Source of the DNA: Chondrilla cf. caribensis
Lineage: Eukaryota; Porifera; Demospongiae; Chondrillida; Chondrillidae
Assembly (NCBI GenBank): GCA_964020155.1
Contig: OZ026556.1
Location: 3,380,001-3,444,000, forward strand
DNA length: 64,000 nucleotides
Reading direction: 5' to 3'
The notes beneath the pieces were generated by a model, which made no database searches, had not been told where the DNA came from, and worked only from the letters and a program-made list of their open reading frames with translations. Numbering within the stretch: the first letter of the stretch is position 1; the number at the start of each line of letters is the position of its first letter. The position numbers and the translations under genes are program-made. Of this stretch, positions 10,007-35,135 are shown piece by piece.

Positions 10007-12260
10007 ATGGCGGCCCTCAATACAGTATTCTGTAAGACGGCATGTTCTAATTAAACTCGGCTGTAACATTCTGTTAATGAAATACTACTTAAGGTGTGTA
10101 TTCTGAAATCCTTCAGGTCGATCGTGGACTTTAGCCGCTCCCTTAAAGTGTTCTAGAACACCTCATGTCCGCTGCCTCCCGGGCCGAGTGGCGTATGTCA
10201 GAGTTCGGCCGTTCGGGACTACTCTACGAAGAAAAGAAGTAAGAAATGCGAAGCAATTAGAAGCGGTTAGTCATCCATTTTTATTTTGTCGGACTTTTTC
10301 ACTTAACTGTACATGTTTGTTTCCCGCTGTTCTCGGTGTGTCCTCGTAACTCTCCACATGCGTGTTGGTTACGTATGCGTAGATTATCTGTGATTGAATG
10401 TAGCCTCTTCAGTAGGCGAGACTCATGAGCGACTAGATCATCGTATTCTCTATTGAACATTGACTAAATCTCATTCTACTTGCAGAATAAATTGTTGAGA
10501 GAGAGGCCAGTGGTTTTCTCAGCAACGTCGGTGGATGTGGTGGAAGTGATAAATCAGAGAACAAAGCAGCACACGAGTCCTGCTGTTGAGGAAACTGCCG
10601 GCAATGCGTTGACAGTGTGGCAACTGCCCTCCTGTTACATGAAGCTGTCCAAGTCAAGATTAACAGGTTGGCAGTACCATGTTCTGTGAAGCTCGACTGT
10701 TGATTGTAGCATTTGTGTGTTGGTTGACTACAGCTCTGGTTGTTGCAACCACACTTGGTGGCTACATGATGGCCCCAGGCCCACTGGAGTTGGCAACCTT
10801 GTCATTTGCTCTACTGGGTACCACCCTATGCTCTGCTTCTGCAAACACCATAAACCAGGTAAGGGACTAGCCTGTCTTGTAGCCCAGGGATTGTGCTAAG
10901 ACTGAGCTGTGTTTGATGTTTTTATGTTACTCATCCCTTCTGAGTGGAACTGATTGGAGGAGGAGCTAATCTATGGTGGGGGAGAGGTTATTCTCCAATG
11001 GGGGGAGGGGCTAGTCCCAAGTTATGGGACAGGCTGGTCCCAAGTGGAGGGAGGGGCTGCCCCCAAGTTATAGGACAGGGTGGTCTGGGGAGGGCTGGTT
11101 TCCAGAAGGGGGAGGGGCTGGTCTCCGGTGGAGGATGCTTACAAATTTCTTAAGCTCAAAAGGTCAAATACGCCTGGTCCTTGGCAATGGAATATAGGAT
11201 TACCAAGGCCCCTAGTGTATTGGCCCCAACACCCACTGTTTATTGTTCAGACACAGTCATGTACGTAGTGTCAGTCATGTTGTCCTGGTGGTGATGAATA
11301 CCTGTGCTGTGGTGTTTTTAATTGGGCATGTGTATTATGTAGCTGTGTATGGTTGCAATGGTGTTTGGTGAGTTAGTGTTTTCTGTCTTGAACACCAGTG
11401 GCTGGAGGTGCCTTATGACTCACTGATGTCTCGTACAAAGAACCGACCCCTTGTCAGAAAACTAATAAGGTAAATTATGTTGTGTGGTGTACACCCTACA
11501 AACTCTGAATCCGTGTATTTTGTGTGAAATTGTGCAACACAACAGGCCGACTACAAGTCTCATGTTTATGGTTTTTATGTCACAGCTGGTGACATGTTTT
11601 CTCTCATCTCCCATCAGTCCTGCTCATGCAATGTTGTTCGGCCTATCAAGTGGTGCTGCTGGAGTGGCCATCTTGACTGGTCTGGTCAACCCCATCACTG
11701 GAATCCTGGGAGGACTCAATATACTGCTCTACACCCTGGTCTACACTCCCATGAAGAGGTGGTCCATTGCTAATACATGGGTGGGGTCTGTTGTCGGAGC
11801 TGTACCCCCTATTATGGGATGGACAGCCTGTATGGGAGAGATTCACTCAGGTGCCCTAGTGATGGCAGCCATTTTATATGCATGGCAGTTTCCACATTTC
11901 AACGCTCTCAGTTGGAGTGTGAAGGGAGACTATACAAAAGGGGGCTACAAGATGATGGCGCAATCCCATCCTGACCTGTGCAAGCGAGTGGCTCTTAGGT
12001 ACAGCCTTGCTCTGATCCCAATCTGCGCTGCAGCCCCTCTCTGTGACCTCACGACGTGGTGGTTTGCTCTGGATACGCTGCCTGTGAACGGCTACCTGAC
12101 TTACTTGTCATGGCGGTTTTACAATGACGCCAACTTCAGAACAGCAAAGAAATTGTTTTATTTCTCTTTATTTCATTTACCGCTATTAATGGGATTTCTA
12201 CTTATTAATAAGAAAAGTTGGAATTCACAAAATAGTAAACAGACAATAAGTGTAACCTAA
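10007..12260 (+). CDS. COX10: Protoheme IX farnesyltransferase, mitochondrial
   Basis: UbiA-family prenyltransferase of the mitochondrial inner membrane that converts protoheme to heme O for cytochrome c oxidase. Six exons: 10007-10031, 10117-10238, 10486-10666, 10734-10858, 11399-11469 and 11618-12260. All phases close, giving 388 residues. The N-terminus (MAALNTVFCRSW, then many Arg and few acidic residues) looks like a mitochondrial targeting peptide. Core motifs: YMKLSKSRLTALVV, ASANTINQWLEVPYDSLM, RTKNRPLV (first polar prenyl-binding motif), YTPMKR and YAWQFPHFNALSW, with multiple hydrophobic membrane segments. The AATAAA at 12259-12264 overlaps the stop codon. The gene is divergent from RPP21 and convergent with LIG1. 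Confidence 0.95.
10930..11135. repeat. G-rich imperfect repeat in COX10 intron 4
   Basis: Several imperfect copies of a GGGAGGGGCTGGTCCCAAGT-like unit on the plus strand. Short G-runs recur at close spacing, so G-quadruplex formation in the intron RNA is possible but not shown. Confidence 0.7.
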
Positions 12261-12295
12261 TAAAGTGTACGTGCAACTTTTTGTAATTTTTTATT
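12259..12295. terminator. Opposed poly(A) signals of COX10 and LIG1
   Basis: AATAAA on the plus strand at 12259-12264 (overlapping the COX10 stop codon) and AATAAA on the minus strand at 12290-12295 (about 18 nt after the LIG1 stop). Cleavage normally follows such signals by 10-30 nt, so the two 3' ends should overlap. I see no alternative signal nearer to either stop. Confidence 0.75.
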
Positions 12296-12312
12296 TAAAA
12301 CTGTGTACTTTG

Positions 12313-14201
12313 TCAATATTCCATGTCATCGTCATCACTGTTGGTATTTGCAGCTGCTACAGCATTGTTCTGTTGCTTCAGAAACAGTTCACCCACCTGT
12401 TGGCAACGATAAGTACAATGTAATAACATACACACATACCAATACCATACATACGTACATACACAATTAGCACAAAATGTTGATAGGTATATTATCTTCA
12501 TCCATCAAACCACGCAAATAATAAACTTGAAAATGGTCTGTGATATTATTATTCTCATACAGAGTGCTATGCTATACTTACTTGATTACTTGTTGTGGCT
12601 TCCTCTGGCTTCTTGTCGTCCCGGACCCTAATAAACCGTGGGAACCTGAGGGAAATTCCCTTATCAGGGTCAACCTACAGTAAACAAGTTCTCATCATCC
12701 CACTCATCACAAAAATGCTGACAGTTTGTTACAATCAGGTACCTGATGAATGCCTTAATGTACAATTTCAATAATTACCATTTAGAGTTAGATGAATATT
12801 CACGTTAACAACACTGACACTACATACATACTTACATTGCCTATGGCAGCTGTGTACACAGGAGAAATGGACAAATCAGCTGCCTTTACTTCCCACACTT
12901 GAACAGGTTCAAACCAGTGATCAGGGGCTTCCCCATCACCATGACGATAATAAAGTTTCTTTCCGCCTTCCAGGACATGTTCTTTGAAAAATGTAGTATG
13001 AGTTTCCAAGTCTTCATCTTTGAATCCAGTACCAATCTGTTAAAAATAATTTATTGCTGTACATTCACAACACACACATACCCACACACACAACCATGCA
13101 TATGTACAGTACCGTATAGCGGGAAAAATTCGCGGAAGAAATTTTCGCGATTTCACGCTCAAACAAGCATTTCGCAGTATTAATTTCGCGATTTGTGTGT
13201 TGCTATTTCGCGTTTGTGTTTTGATATTTCGCGTTTTCGAGTTCTTGAGCCTTCATTGCTAAGTCTCATTGCTATGGTAGTAGCCTATGGTCTAGCTATT
13301 CTCCAAGAAGCAGTGGGCGATCTTGCTTGCGATTTGGTAGCGCTTTTATTTGGCTCCGTTTCGATAGGCTTTGTTACGAATTTATTCCTCGTACTTCGCC
13401 TTCCACGTCCTAACGATACTACTATTGAGATCGACCCCCCACTGCTTGGAGTTCCTCACTATCGCCCGCTTATTCCCAGATTCTATGGTGTACCCAGCAA
13501 CCTGGGCCTTCTGTTCAGGCGAGAACTTCAAGTACAGGCCGCGCGAAGGTCTGGAGTCATGTTTTGAGCTGTATTCAGACGCGAGAAGGGCAGATACCTT
13601 TCGGTTGGCACTTTTTATAGAGTTTATTGTTTGTGATTTCACAGTGCTTGACAAGGGCCCATTAGGGTCAGGGAGAGACATAGACTTAACCGAAAAGTAC
13701 TTTAGCAATGCTATGATTGAACCCGAACACATAGTGGAACAATATTATGTACAGAATATTTTCGCGAATAAACTTTCGCGAATTAGGCCGAATCGCGAAA
13801 AAAGCGAAATTTTAACCTCGCGAAATTTTCCCGCTATACGGTATGTATTTAGAAGAGGTTATTATGTATATATAATATGTATTGTACTCCTATGTACATT
13901 TCTGTACATCACAGTGTGTGTGCGTGTGGGGGGGGGGTGTCTTCACAAGAATACTATGGTGTCCATTCAACCTAGCCCCAAGGACAGAACCTGTTGTAAG
14001 ATGCTGTGGTGTCCACAAACCTTACAGATGGTCTGATACTCTTCGTTGTCTTCATCGTAGCATGCTAGGAGGAATCCACCGTACCTTCCTGTCCTCTTAC
14101 CAGTGCCGTGGTAGCCTCCTATCACAACCAGGTCCACTGTATCTCCAATGCCATCAAGATAGTCCTTTTTGAGCTATGTAACAGGAGAGTCACATCAACA
14201 G

Positions 14202-14255
<54 letters not shown>

Positions 14256-17200
14256 CATGTGTGTGCGCGTGTATGTGTACGTGTGCATGCATGTGTGTGT
14301 GCGTGCGCATGTGTGTACGTGTGCGCGCGCATGCATGTACGTACATGTGCATGTGTTGAACTAACCTTCAGCCAATTACGTGACCTCTTTGCTATCTCAT
14401 AACTTGCATCTACCTCAAGGGTCTTCACCATGAGTCCTTCACAATTTCCTGAACCAAATGGGCCAAAACATTTCAACATATGTTCAAGCCTTAGGGTATA
14501 GACAATCAATATTCATCTCAACATAGTCAACAGGGAGTTATCATGACATACACAAATACTATGAACATGTACTGTACCAAACTCACAATTGTGCGAAATA
14601 CGTATATACCTGCAGTGCTGTATGCATGCATAGGTTGACACGTATATGCTACCCTAGTGTGGGGAGGTTGACTCTTTGGGCCGTGTTCTACCAAACTATG
14701 CCAAACATGGATCAGATGTAGAGTACCTTTAATGGATTCTTCCAATAATTCTTGCATTTCGTCAACAGATTTTGGATCCGATGATGCAGCAAACATGAAA
14801 TCCTAACAATACATACATGTAAGTAAGTACGTATGTACACATCACTCCCATCCTGCACCCACCCCATGTACCGTAGACATACATAGCAAACACATGCAGG
14901 TCACTCACATACATACTGCACCCTCTAGTGTGCAGTAGATACACCAAACATACACTTCTGTACAGGTTACTCCACACCACACGTATGTATGTATTGTAGA
15001 TACAGTACAGAAATAGTCGAGTACCAAGCCATGCAGACAGTAAGACCCTTAGCAGATGACACACACTCACTCCTTCAATTTCATTGAAAGATGATTTCAA
15101 CAACTCTCTTCTTTTCTTCAGTGGCTCTTTGACTAAAGACTGTCAAGAAAAAGGTTCACTCACATTGAGTCATGTGGCATGTGGACTCAGTGACTAACCT
15201 GTCCATTCAAGTAGAGTAGATCGAAGGCAAACACACACACTTGTACTTTGATCTCCGCCTTATCCACACCCTACCAATGATGGAAGAAACAATGAAGGGT
15301 TGACAATGATGACAGTAAAAGTGTGGACACAAAAGGTTGTATGATAATGGGGATATTAGTGTTGGGTGGTGGTGATGGTGAATTCATTGGCAGACAGTCA
15401 TAATGGTGAATATACGTAGCATATCTGGAGACCACACAACACATAGTGAACACAGCTTGAATTACCTTCCTTTTCCGAGTGCTCAGAACTTGGAATGGCA
15501 GTATCTGCTTCTTCTCCCTGTCCCAGGCAACTGCTTCCGAATCAATCACACAAGACTTGGTGCCTTCCTTCAGAACCTACCACCAACACAAGCAAGCAAC
15601 CCTCCTAAATACACACATACATACATACGTACATGTATACCTAAGATGTATATACACATCAACTGTTCCAAATCCGATAGGCATACATAAATATACACAT
15701 AGAGTATTATATGTATGTACACGACGAGCATACATAACCTTGAAACATTATATACGTACGTACGTATGTACAAATATATGCATATACACGCACAGTAGAT
15801 ACGTATGTACATAGCTCACATTCAATCATAATATTGTTATCACACTACAACACAAGCAGATCGAAGCTATGTAGAAGCAGTTTGAAGATACAGTAAATTT
15901 ACACACATACAATTATGGACGTATGTACATGTATTTACCTTTGGCATTCTCTCGATGATGTCTGGGTACTTGTTGGTATTGTTCTCCTGGTTGCGGCTAT
16001 ACACACGGGTGTCCCCGCCCTCACACACATGTATCTGAGCACGCTCACCATCGTACTTGTACTCGCAGGTGAACTCCACCCCCTCAAACCTCCTCAGGAC
16101 TTCCTGCACGCCCTTCGTTGGGTGAGCCAGCATGGGCTTCAAGGGAATACCTACAGTATGTTCATACATAATAGATTGATGTATATTTATTTGGACAATT
16201 ACGCATGTCACTTGTTGGCAAATAATTGCACTGTTCATCTTCTTGGACATCTTTGCCTGAAGAAGCCCAAGAGGGTGAAACATTGCAATTATTATGAAAC
16301 CCAGCAATGCAAAGCAGCTTGGTTATCCTGATTAGTTCACACAGATACTTGCCAACATTCAGACCCTCAGATAGTGTACAGTGTGGGATTACTTGGTGGC
16401 ACATTAATTTCATATAACAGTGGGCATTATTTAGAAACGTGTACCACATTGTACAGAGGATGTACGTACGTAAGGTATTCAACATCTGATGTCCAGTACA
16501 GTTGGTACACGCTCCCTTTATGCTACCATTGTAATGGACTGCGGTTGACAAGGAGTGGAATTGAATACACAGGTTCCACTGCCCATGTGTGTCCTCCCAC
16601 ACCACACAAGCAGCATGCTCTCACCTGGTGTGAGCTTGACATGATCTTGTAACTTGTCCAAGTCATGCTTGAACAGAGCAGGAATAATGACATCATAGTT
16701 GGGCAGCTCACTGAACCAGGAACAGGAAAGGATCTGACTAGATCATATACATATGTACGTACAGTACATACACCTGCACTTTGCACTAATATACGTGCCG
16801 TACTTGTACGTATGTAAACTAAAAGTACATACGCACATAACTCCATATATGCATTGCATACCATATGCACACATGGACACTGGTGGACAGACATACCAGT
16901 ATATGGTTTTGATGGTGAGAGCTGCCTCCGAGATTCTTTTCTTCAGAGTTTCTGAGTTCATTTCTTTCCCTGCATCCAACACAGTCAGTGGCCATTCTGC
17001 AGAGATAAATATCTCGTATATATTTACGTACATATCTCTTGACAATGCACATATGTGGATGAAATGCTCCGGACTGTGCAACTGACAAGTGTGATTCAGC
17101 AAGCAAAGACTACAACTGGTAAACCCAACTTTTGTGATTGAAAAATACACTAACTAATGTTGCAATGGATTTTCCCATTGGTAAAAAAATATTACATGGA

Positions 17201-20200
17201 TCCAATCAACTACCACGTAATATTGATTGGAATCATGTACAACACTGCATAATAACTGTCGAGTCAGAATTCAAAAGTTTAGGTCAATTGTTTGATGTCA
17301 ATTAACACCAAATCACAGTCATTGATACATAGATGCCAATTAACAGCCTTTGAAAGCAGTAATCGTGGGAACATTCATTAAAATAGCTGAACCACAAAGT
17401 GCCATGGTGTATCCATTTCGTGCAAGCTGCAGTGTCCTGTGATCAACCTAATGTACATTACATGTGTATGTAGACAGTGGAACACATCTGCTGCGATGCT
17501 CTATGACCAACCCCCTACTGTATACATGTACATGCATACTTATGCACACAGGGACACACTTCCACTGCAGTATTCTGTGACCAACCCATTGTAAGCATGT
17601 ATTATGTAGACGGTGATGTAAATATGCATTCATACTGCCATAGTTGGTGACCCACCTTGCTGTGGGGGGGTCAGGACCACTGCTTGTGCTAGTGCCTGCA
17701 ACACTGACTGCTCTGCTAGACCTATCCTCAGCTTGCCTCCGAGAGAGCGGACCAGGTATTTCACTTCAGGGGGAGAGCAGGCCACAAACATCCCTTTGAT
17801 GATGTCCGTCTTCCTTTGCATGGACTACAGCCAACATTCAACAGGCATGACTCACAACTTGAACAACATGTCAAGTGGCAGAACCAAACTCACGGCACTC
17901 CCTGACATGGTAGCTATTTCCTTCAGTTTGGTGAACACGCCACTCACAGTAAGAGGAGCAGGTTTGAACATCATTCTCTGGTTACTACGACTCGTCTGGA
18001 ACCACAAGTAGACTGAGCAGTCACGTCATGCACATACACATACACACATGTACACAAGTGCATGTCCATGTACCTACATACGTACCTATGTACGTACATA
18101 CATATATGGGCATCCTATGACTGACATACGGAATGTGACAACATTGCTGTAAAGTACAAGTGATCACAGAACCCTTCTACATACGTACAGTGTATACTGG
18201 AGTAAAAAAGTAATAATAGCTATGAGTCCTTGATAACACTGGGAGTGAAAACATGGGAGACCACTAATAGATAGGTGGACAGCGATAAGACCAGCAGAGA
18301 CTACTGGTTGTCTGTGCATATCACAAGACAGTGACTTCACATCACCTCAGCCACAAGACCGAGGTCTCCTTTGTCCACTTTGTCAGACTTGATGCGATCC
18401 ACCGTCCGTCCTGTACTTCCCGCCAAGGCTTTAATTAACAGGGACTCACCCACTCCCAGTTCCAGCCCCTCATACGCTGGGCCAACCTGCATACATCAAG
18501 TTACTACAATAATTTTACTAAAATTAAGGATGAAAGTATTACACACATGTACATGCAGATGTGTACACAGCCACACCCACCAATATCCACACATAAACAT
18601 ACCCACACTCACAAACATAAGAACACACATGTAAGACACATGTACACACACACACACACACACACACTCAGACTTGCCTTATTCAAACACAAGTAGACAC
18701 ACTTGGTTAACTCTTCCGGGGAGAGGGCAATGACTGATCTGAAGAAATTTGCTAAATTGGAGATTATCTTGAGCCGCGCTGACACTGATTCTATAGACTG
18801 GAAGGTCATTGCCAGAGCAACATAAGGGACCCTGAATCAAGAAACACAATGATAAAAGACCCTGAATGAAGAACATACCTCAACACAATAATTATTTCTA
18901 AAAAAACTACATATTTAGTGCTGAAGATATTATATGGCCATTTGGGTTCTACAGCAGTTACTGTCTACCTACGTACTTCTGTCCTTGATTCCAACAAGCA
19001 TCAGCTAAAGGATCATATTTCTCTTTAGAAGGATCGTAAGAGGTTGTATTCTTCTTTTGATTTGCCGACAATTTCACTTCAGGACACATTGGCTTCTGTT
19101 TCACTACAACTTCAGGAGATTTAGCAGCTGCTGTGTACAAAATTAACATAAACTGTACAAATAAATGTTTCCCACACACATGCACACATCTTCATCATAC
19201 ATACATACATACAGTACATATGCACATGAAATATACAGGACATACATACTTGTTGAAAACATAATTCTCAGAATAAACCTTACTAGTGGAAGAATTAGAC
19301 ACGTCTTTTTCTTCCTCAACCTTCAGTTTAGAATCTTGTTCCACGGCCTCTTCTGTGTTCTTGACCACAGCATCTTCTCCAGACACAGAGTCCATCTTCT
19401 CCTCTGCACTTGAAGGCGAGGTCACACTGCTCTCCTTACCATTGTCACTGACTCCAGAGGGTGGCGATCTCTTGACTACTCCCGTATGTTTCCGTGCCGT
19501 AATCCTCTTTGGAGGGGTTTTCAGCATATCAGCTGCCTTCACTCCAGAAGGCTCTCTACTCGAACTACTACTGGTTGGAGGAGTGGAATTTGGTTTAGCT
19601 ACTTTGGCAGGAAGTTCACTTGGCACAGCTACAGGTGGTGTGGTGGCTTCATCTCCATCACTGTCACTGTCTTCTATCCGACTTCTCTTCCGTACAGGTT
19701 TCTTCTCGATGGGAGACTCGCTTGTGGTATCGGTGGATGAACTGAAATCAATAGAATAAAAGATGGATAACCTGAGAATATGCAATATCCTCAGGGTTTC
19801 TCCACACTTTAAACTCCTGTCCCCTCTACTTCCTCCCGTCCTACATACACCATGCCACACAGGGGTCTACATATTATGATCTCGTTCACCTTACCTCCCA
19901 CTTTTAGACCCCAACCACATGCATACTTGATTGTTGGATCAAGTGTATACACACCCCTTTTACAGTTAAATCTCAAACATACACACCCCTTTTACAGATA
20001 GATCTCAAACATACACTCCCCTTTTACAGATAGATCTCAAACATACACACCCCTTTTACAGCTAGACCTCATCAATTGTAACAAACAAGGATCACTACCT
20101 CTGTTAGTTGGACAAGGTTATGAACTAATGGTTGCTCCAGTAATATATGCATGACCACATTTTTTTCATATGTGCTTGTGTGTTTACTGGAAATATGATG

Positions 20201-21297
20201 CATTTACTGCATGTATGTACATCAAATGGCCTGCTAGGGATAATTACGATGATGAACGTGAAACAATCCGATGAGCAGTTAACAATCCACAAACCTCTTC
20301 CCTCCAGATTTGTTCACACTCGGTGGTGAGCTCACTTTTGTGAAAAAAGACCTACAAGCAAATGGAAGTGGAGATACGTACGTGTACAGGGTGCAACAAG
20401 CAGCACGTGGTCACAACACCATCAAGGATAAGCCACAACACTAGAACCAGTGGACGATCCAATGGGACCACAGTCATACAGTACCTGGGCTTCACACAAT
20501 CAAACGCTCATCACTGTAATCTGACATATGCATACCATATTGTAGGACACTCATGCACACAAATTCCATAATAAATGTTCTCCAGTAACAGATGTGCATT
20601 TTTCATCTCCAAGAAATCGCATTCCTGGATTACTTGCCCTGCTTCACACCATTACAGCCACAACTATCTCTATCTGTAATAACAGTATGACACAGGGCAA
20701 GTGATCCAGGAATAACACTACTTTAAAAGTGCCAAATCACACTCGTCCAATTGTAGACACACCGGGCCACAGATAATACAAACATACCAGCAGTTGATAT
20801 TATCTGAGCACACACCATGACAATACCCTTGGACTGTCCTATATGAGTTCAATGGTGATGTAACACAATGTAATACACGACTATACCACGAGTACACTGT
20901 GGGTCGTATCACCGACAGTAGGGGCTACTGGGAAAAGGGGAACCCCCTACCCGCCAGGCACCAAATGTACAGTGCAAAACAGTGCTCTTCATTCAACAGT
21001 CAACGGTTGTGCTAACCCAGAGTTAAAACGTGGAGAGCTGCCGAAGATGTGAACAAATGGTCTAGGTACAGGTCGACTCTTATGGTGATAGAGCCTTTGA
21101 GCACCAACCAAATGAAAAGGATAACTATCTGATAACGTATCAGCTAAAACTCCTAATAGAACCCTTCTCCCAGAGTAAGGTTCTTTATGAAACTTTCCGA
21201 TCTGTCTCATATGCACTAATCTCCATCGAACAATAGAAATCATCACAATCCATGCATACTGCCAACAGCATCCTTACAAAAGTCCCTTTTGAGCCAT
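12313..21297 (-). CDS. LIG1: DNA ligase I
   Basis: ATP-dependent ligase that seals Okazaki fragments in the nucleus. Nineteen exons on the minus strand: 21278-21297, 20295-20351, 19284-19741, 18977-19130, 18678-18831, 18346-18486, 17894-17995, 17656-17824, 16897-16996, 16625-16710, 15939-16150, 15466-15576, 15199-15270, 15071-15139, 14727-14802, 14366-14448, 14021-14173, 12836-13036, 12582-12674, plus the terminal exon 12313-12396. All phases close. The N-terminal PIP box QKGLLSFF (PCNA binding) is split between the 20-nt first coding exon and exon 2. A Ser/Lys/Glu-rich disordered region follows (19284-19741). The DNA-binding domain has YDPLADACW and [10 protein letters not shown]; the catalytic lysine motif is [13 protein letters not shown], with [32 protein letters not shown] and [13 protein letters not shown] downstream. 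The OB-fold has [12 protein letters not shown] and [17 protein letters not shown]. The C-terminus is acidic (DDDDMEY). The intron after 18678 uses a GC donor. Confidence 0.96.
13112..13841. mobile_element. 730-bp TIR element with HTH-like ORF remnant
   Basis: DNA element inside a LIG1 intron, flanked by TA on both sides. Both termini read CCGTATAGCGGGAAAA inward, and the inverted similarity extends through TTTCGCG-rich subterminal DNA. A minus-strand open frame (13382-13732, 116 codons) contains a helix-rich stretch, [20 protein letters not shown] followed by [13 protein letters not shown] and [11 protein letters not shown]. This resembles the DNA-binding helix-turn-helix N-terminus of pogo/CENP-B-type transposases. 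No DDE catalytic part is present, so the element looks non-autonomous. The family assignment rests on pattern only. Confidence 0.8.
14205..14355. repeat. (TG)n tract with imperfect TG/CG/CA extension
   Basis: Pure (TG) for about 48 bp, then alternating purine-pyrimidine DNA (GTGCGTGCATGTGTACGTG-like) to about 14355. It sits in the LIG1 intron just beyond the donor of exon 14366-14448. Alternating sequence of this type can adopt Z-DNA. Confidence 0.9.
19945..20070. repeat. ~34-bp minisatellite in LIG1 intron 2
   Basis: Four imperfect copies of a unit containing CATACACACCCCTTTTACAG followed by a TAGATCTCAAA-like segment. It lies between LIG1 exons 2 and 3. Confidence 0.85.
20620..20717. repeat. 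Foldback (inverted repeat) in LIG1 intron 1
   Basis: ATTCCTGGATTACTTGCCCTG-like left arm (about 20620) and its near-complement CAGGGCAAGTGATCCAGGAAT (about 20694-20716), separated by about 55 bp. Hairpin-forming, MITE-like, no coding capacity. Confidence 0.75.
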
Positions 21298-21659
21298 GGC
21301 CGTCTTCCCGCGAAACCCCGCCAAAAGTTTAACTCCGTATACTAATTGACGTCATCACGAGTAAATCATGTGCCATACGCATAATACTTAAAAACTGTAC
21401 TGACACCACTTATTTTGATGTGAAAGGTGGCATGCGTAGTTTGAAGGGAACTGGATGTACCCTCCCGGTTCTAATCTGTGGAATCAAGGGAGGAAACATA
21501 AAGTACACAGCACAAGGGAAGTGTAATTTCAGTATGCCCTAATTTAAAAGTCCAGCAATGGTTGTTACAACAGAGAAGGGGTTTTCTAGGGTGGTCACAC
21601 CAGGCTACGGGATTCCAAGTTTCAAAATTCTACACTACATTGTTAAAATAAAGTCTACA

Positions 21660-21665
21660 TTTATT
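21660..21665 (-). terminator. Candidate poly(A) signal for MEI1
   Basis: AATAAA on the minus strand about 205 nt beyond the predicted MEI1 stop (21869). It is the nearest canonical signal I noticed between MEI1 and LIG1. Confidence 0.5.
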
Positions 21666-21868
21666 AACCATCTAAATAACAATTATGCCTCAACTCTTAT
21701 ATTGCAGTAATCCCTCCACCATAGGTGACAAGGTACATTTACACCAATAGTATCCCATGCAGTCAGGAGTCACACATTACTATTGGGTTGATATCATCTA
21801 GCACAGTATTTGGATATGGCTCTCTAGCTTAAAATGCCTTGAAGTGCTCAATAGAGGGATTGGTAGTC

Positions 21869-35120
<13,252 letters not shown>

Positions 35121-35135
35121 TTTGTTACGCTTCAC

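Noticed and set aside
17636..17660. Alternative donor ATGGCA|GTATGA for the LIG1 exon starting at 17824
   Set aside because: It leaves the next exon out of phase. GTGGGT at 17655 gives the expected [13 protein letters not shown] junction.
20989..21246. 85-codon minus-strand open frame upstream of LIG1 exon 2
   Set aside because: Lies in LIG1 intron 1. The PIP-box exon 1 at 21278-21297 splices past it, and there is no recognisable domain; possibly an old insertion.
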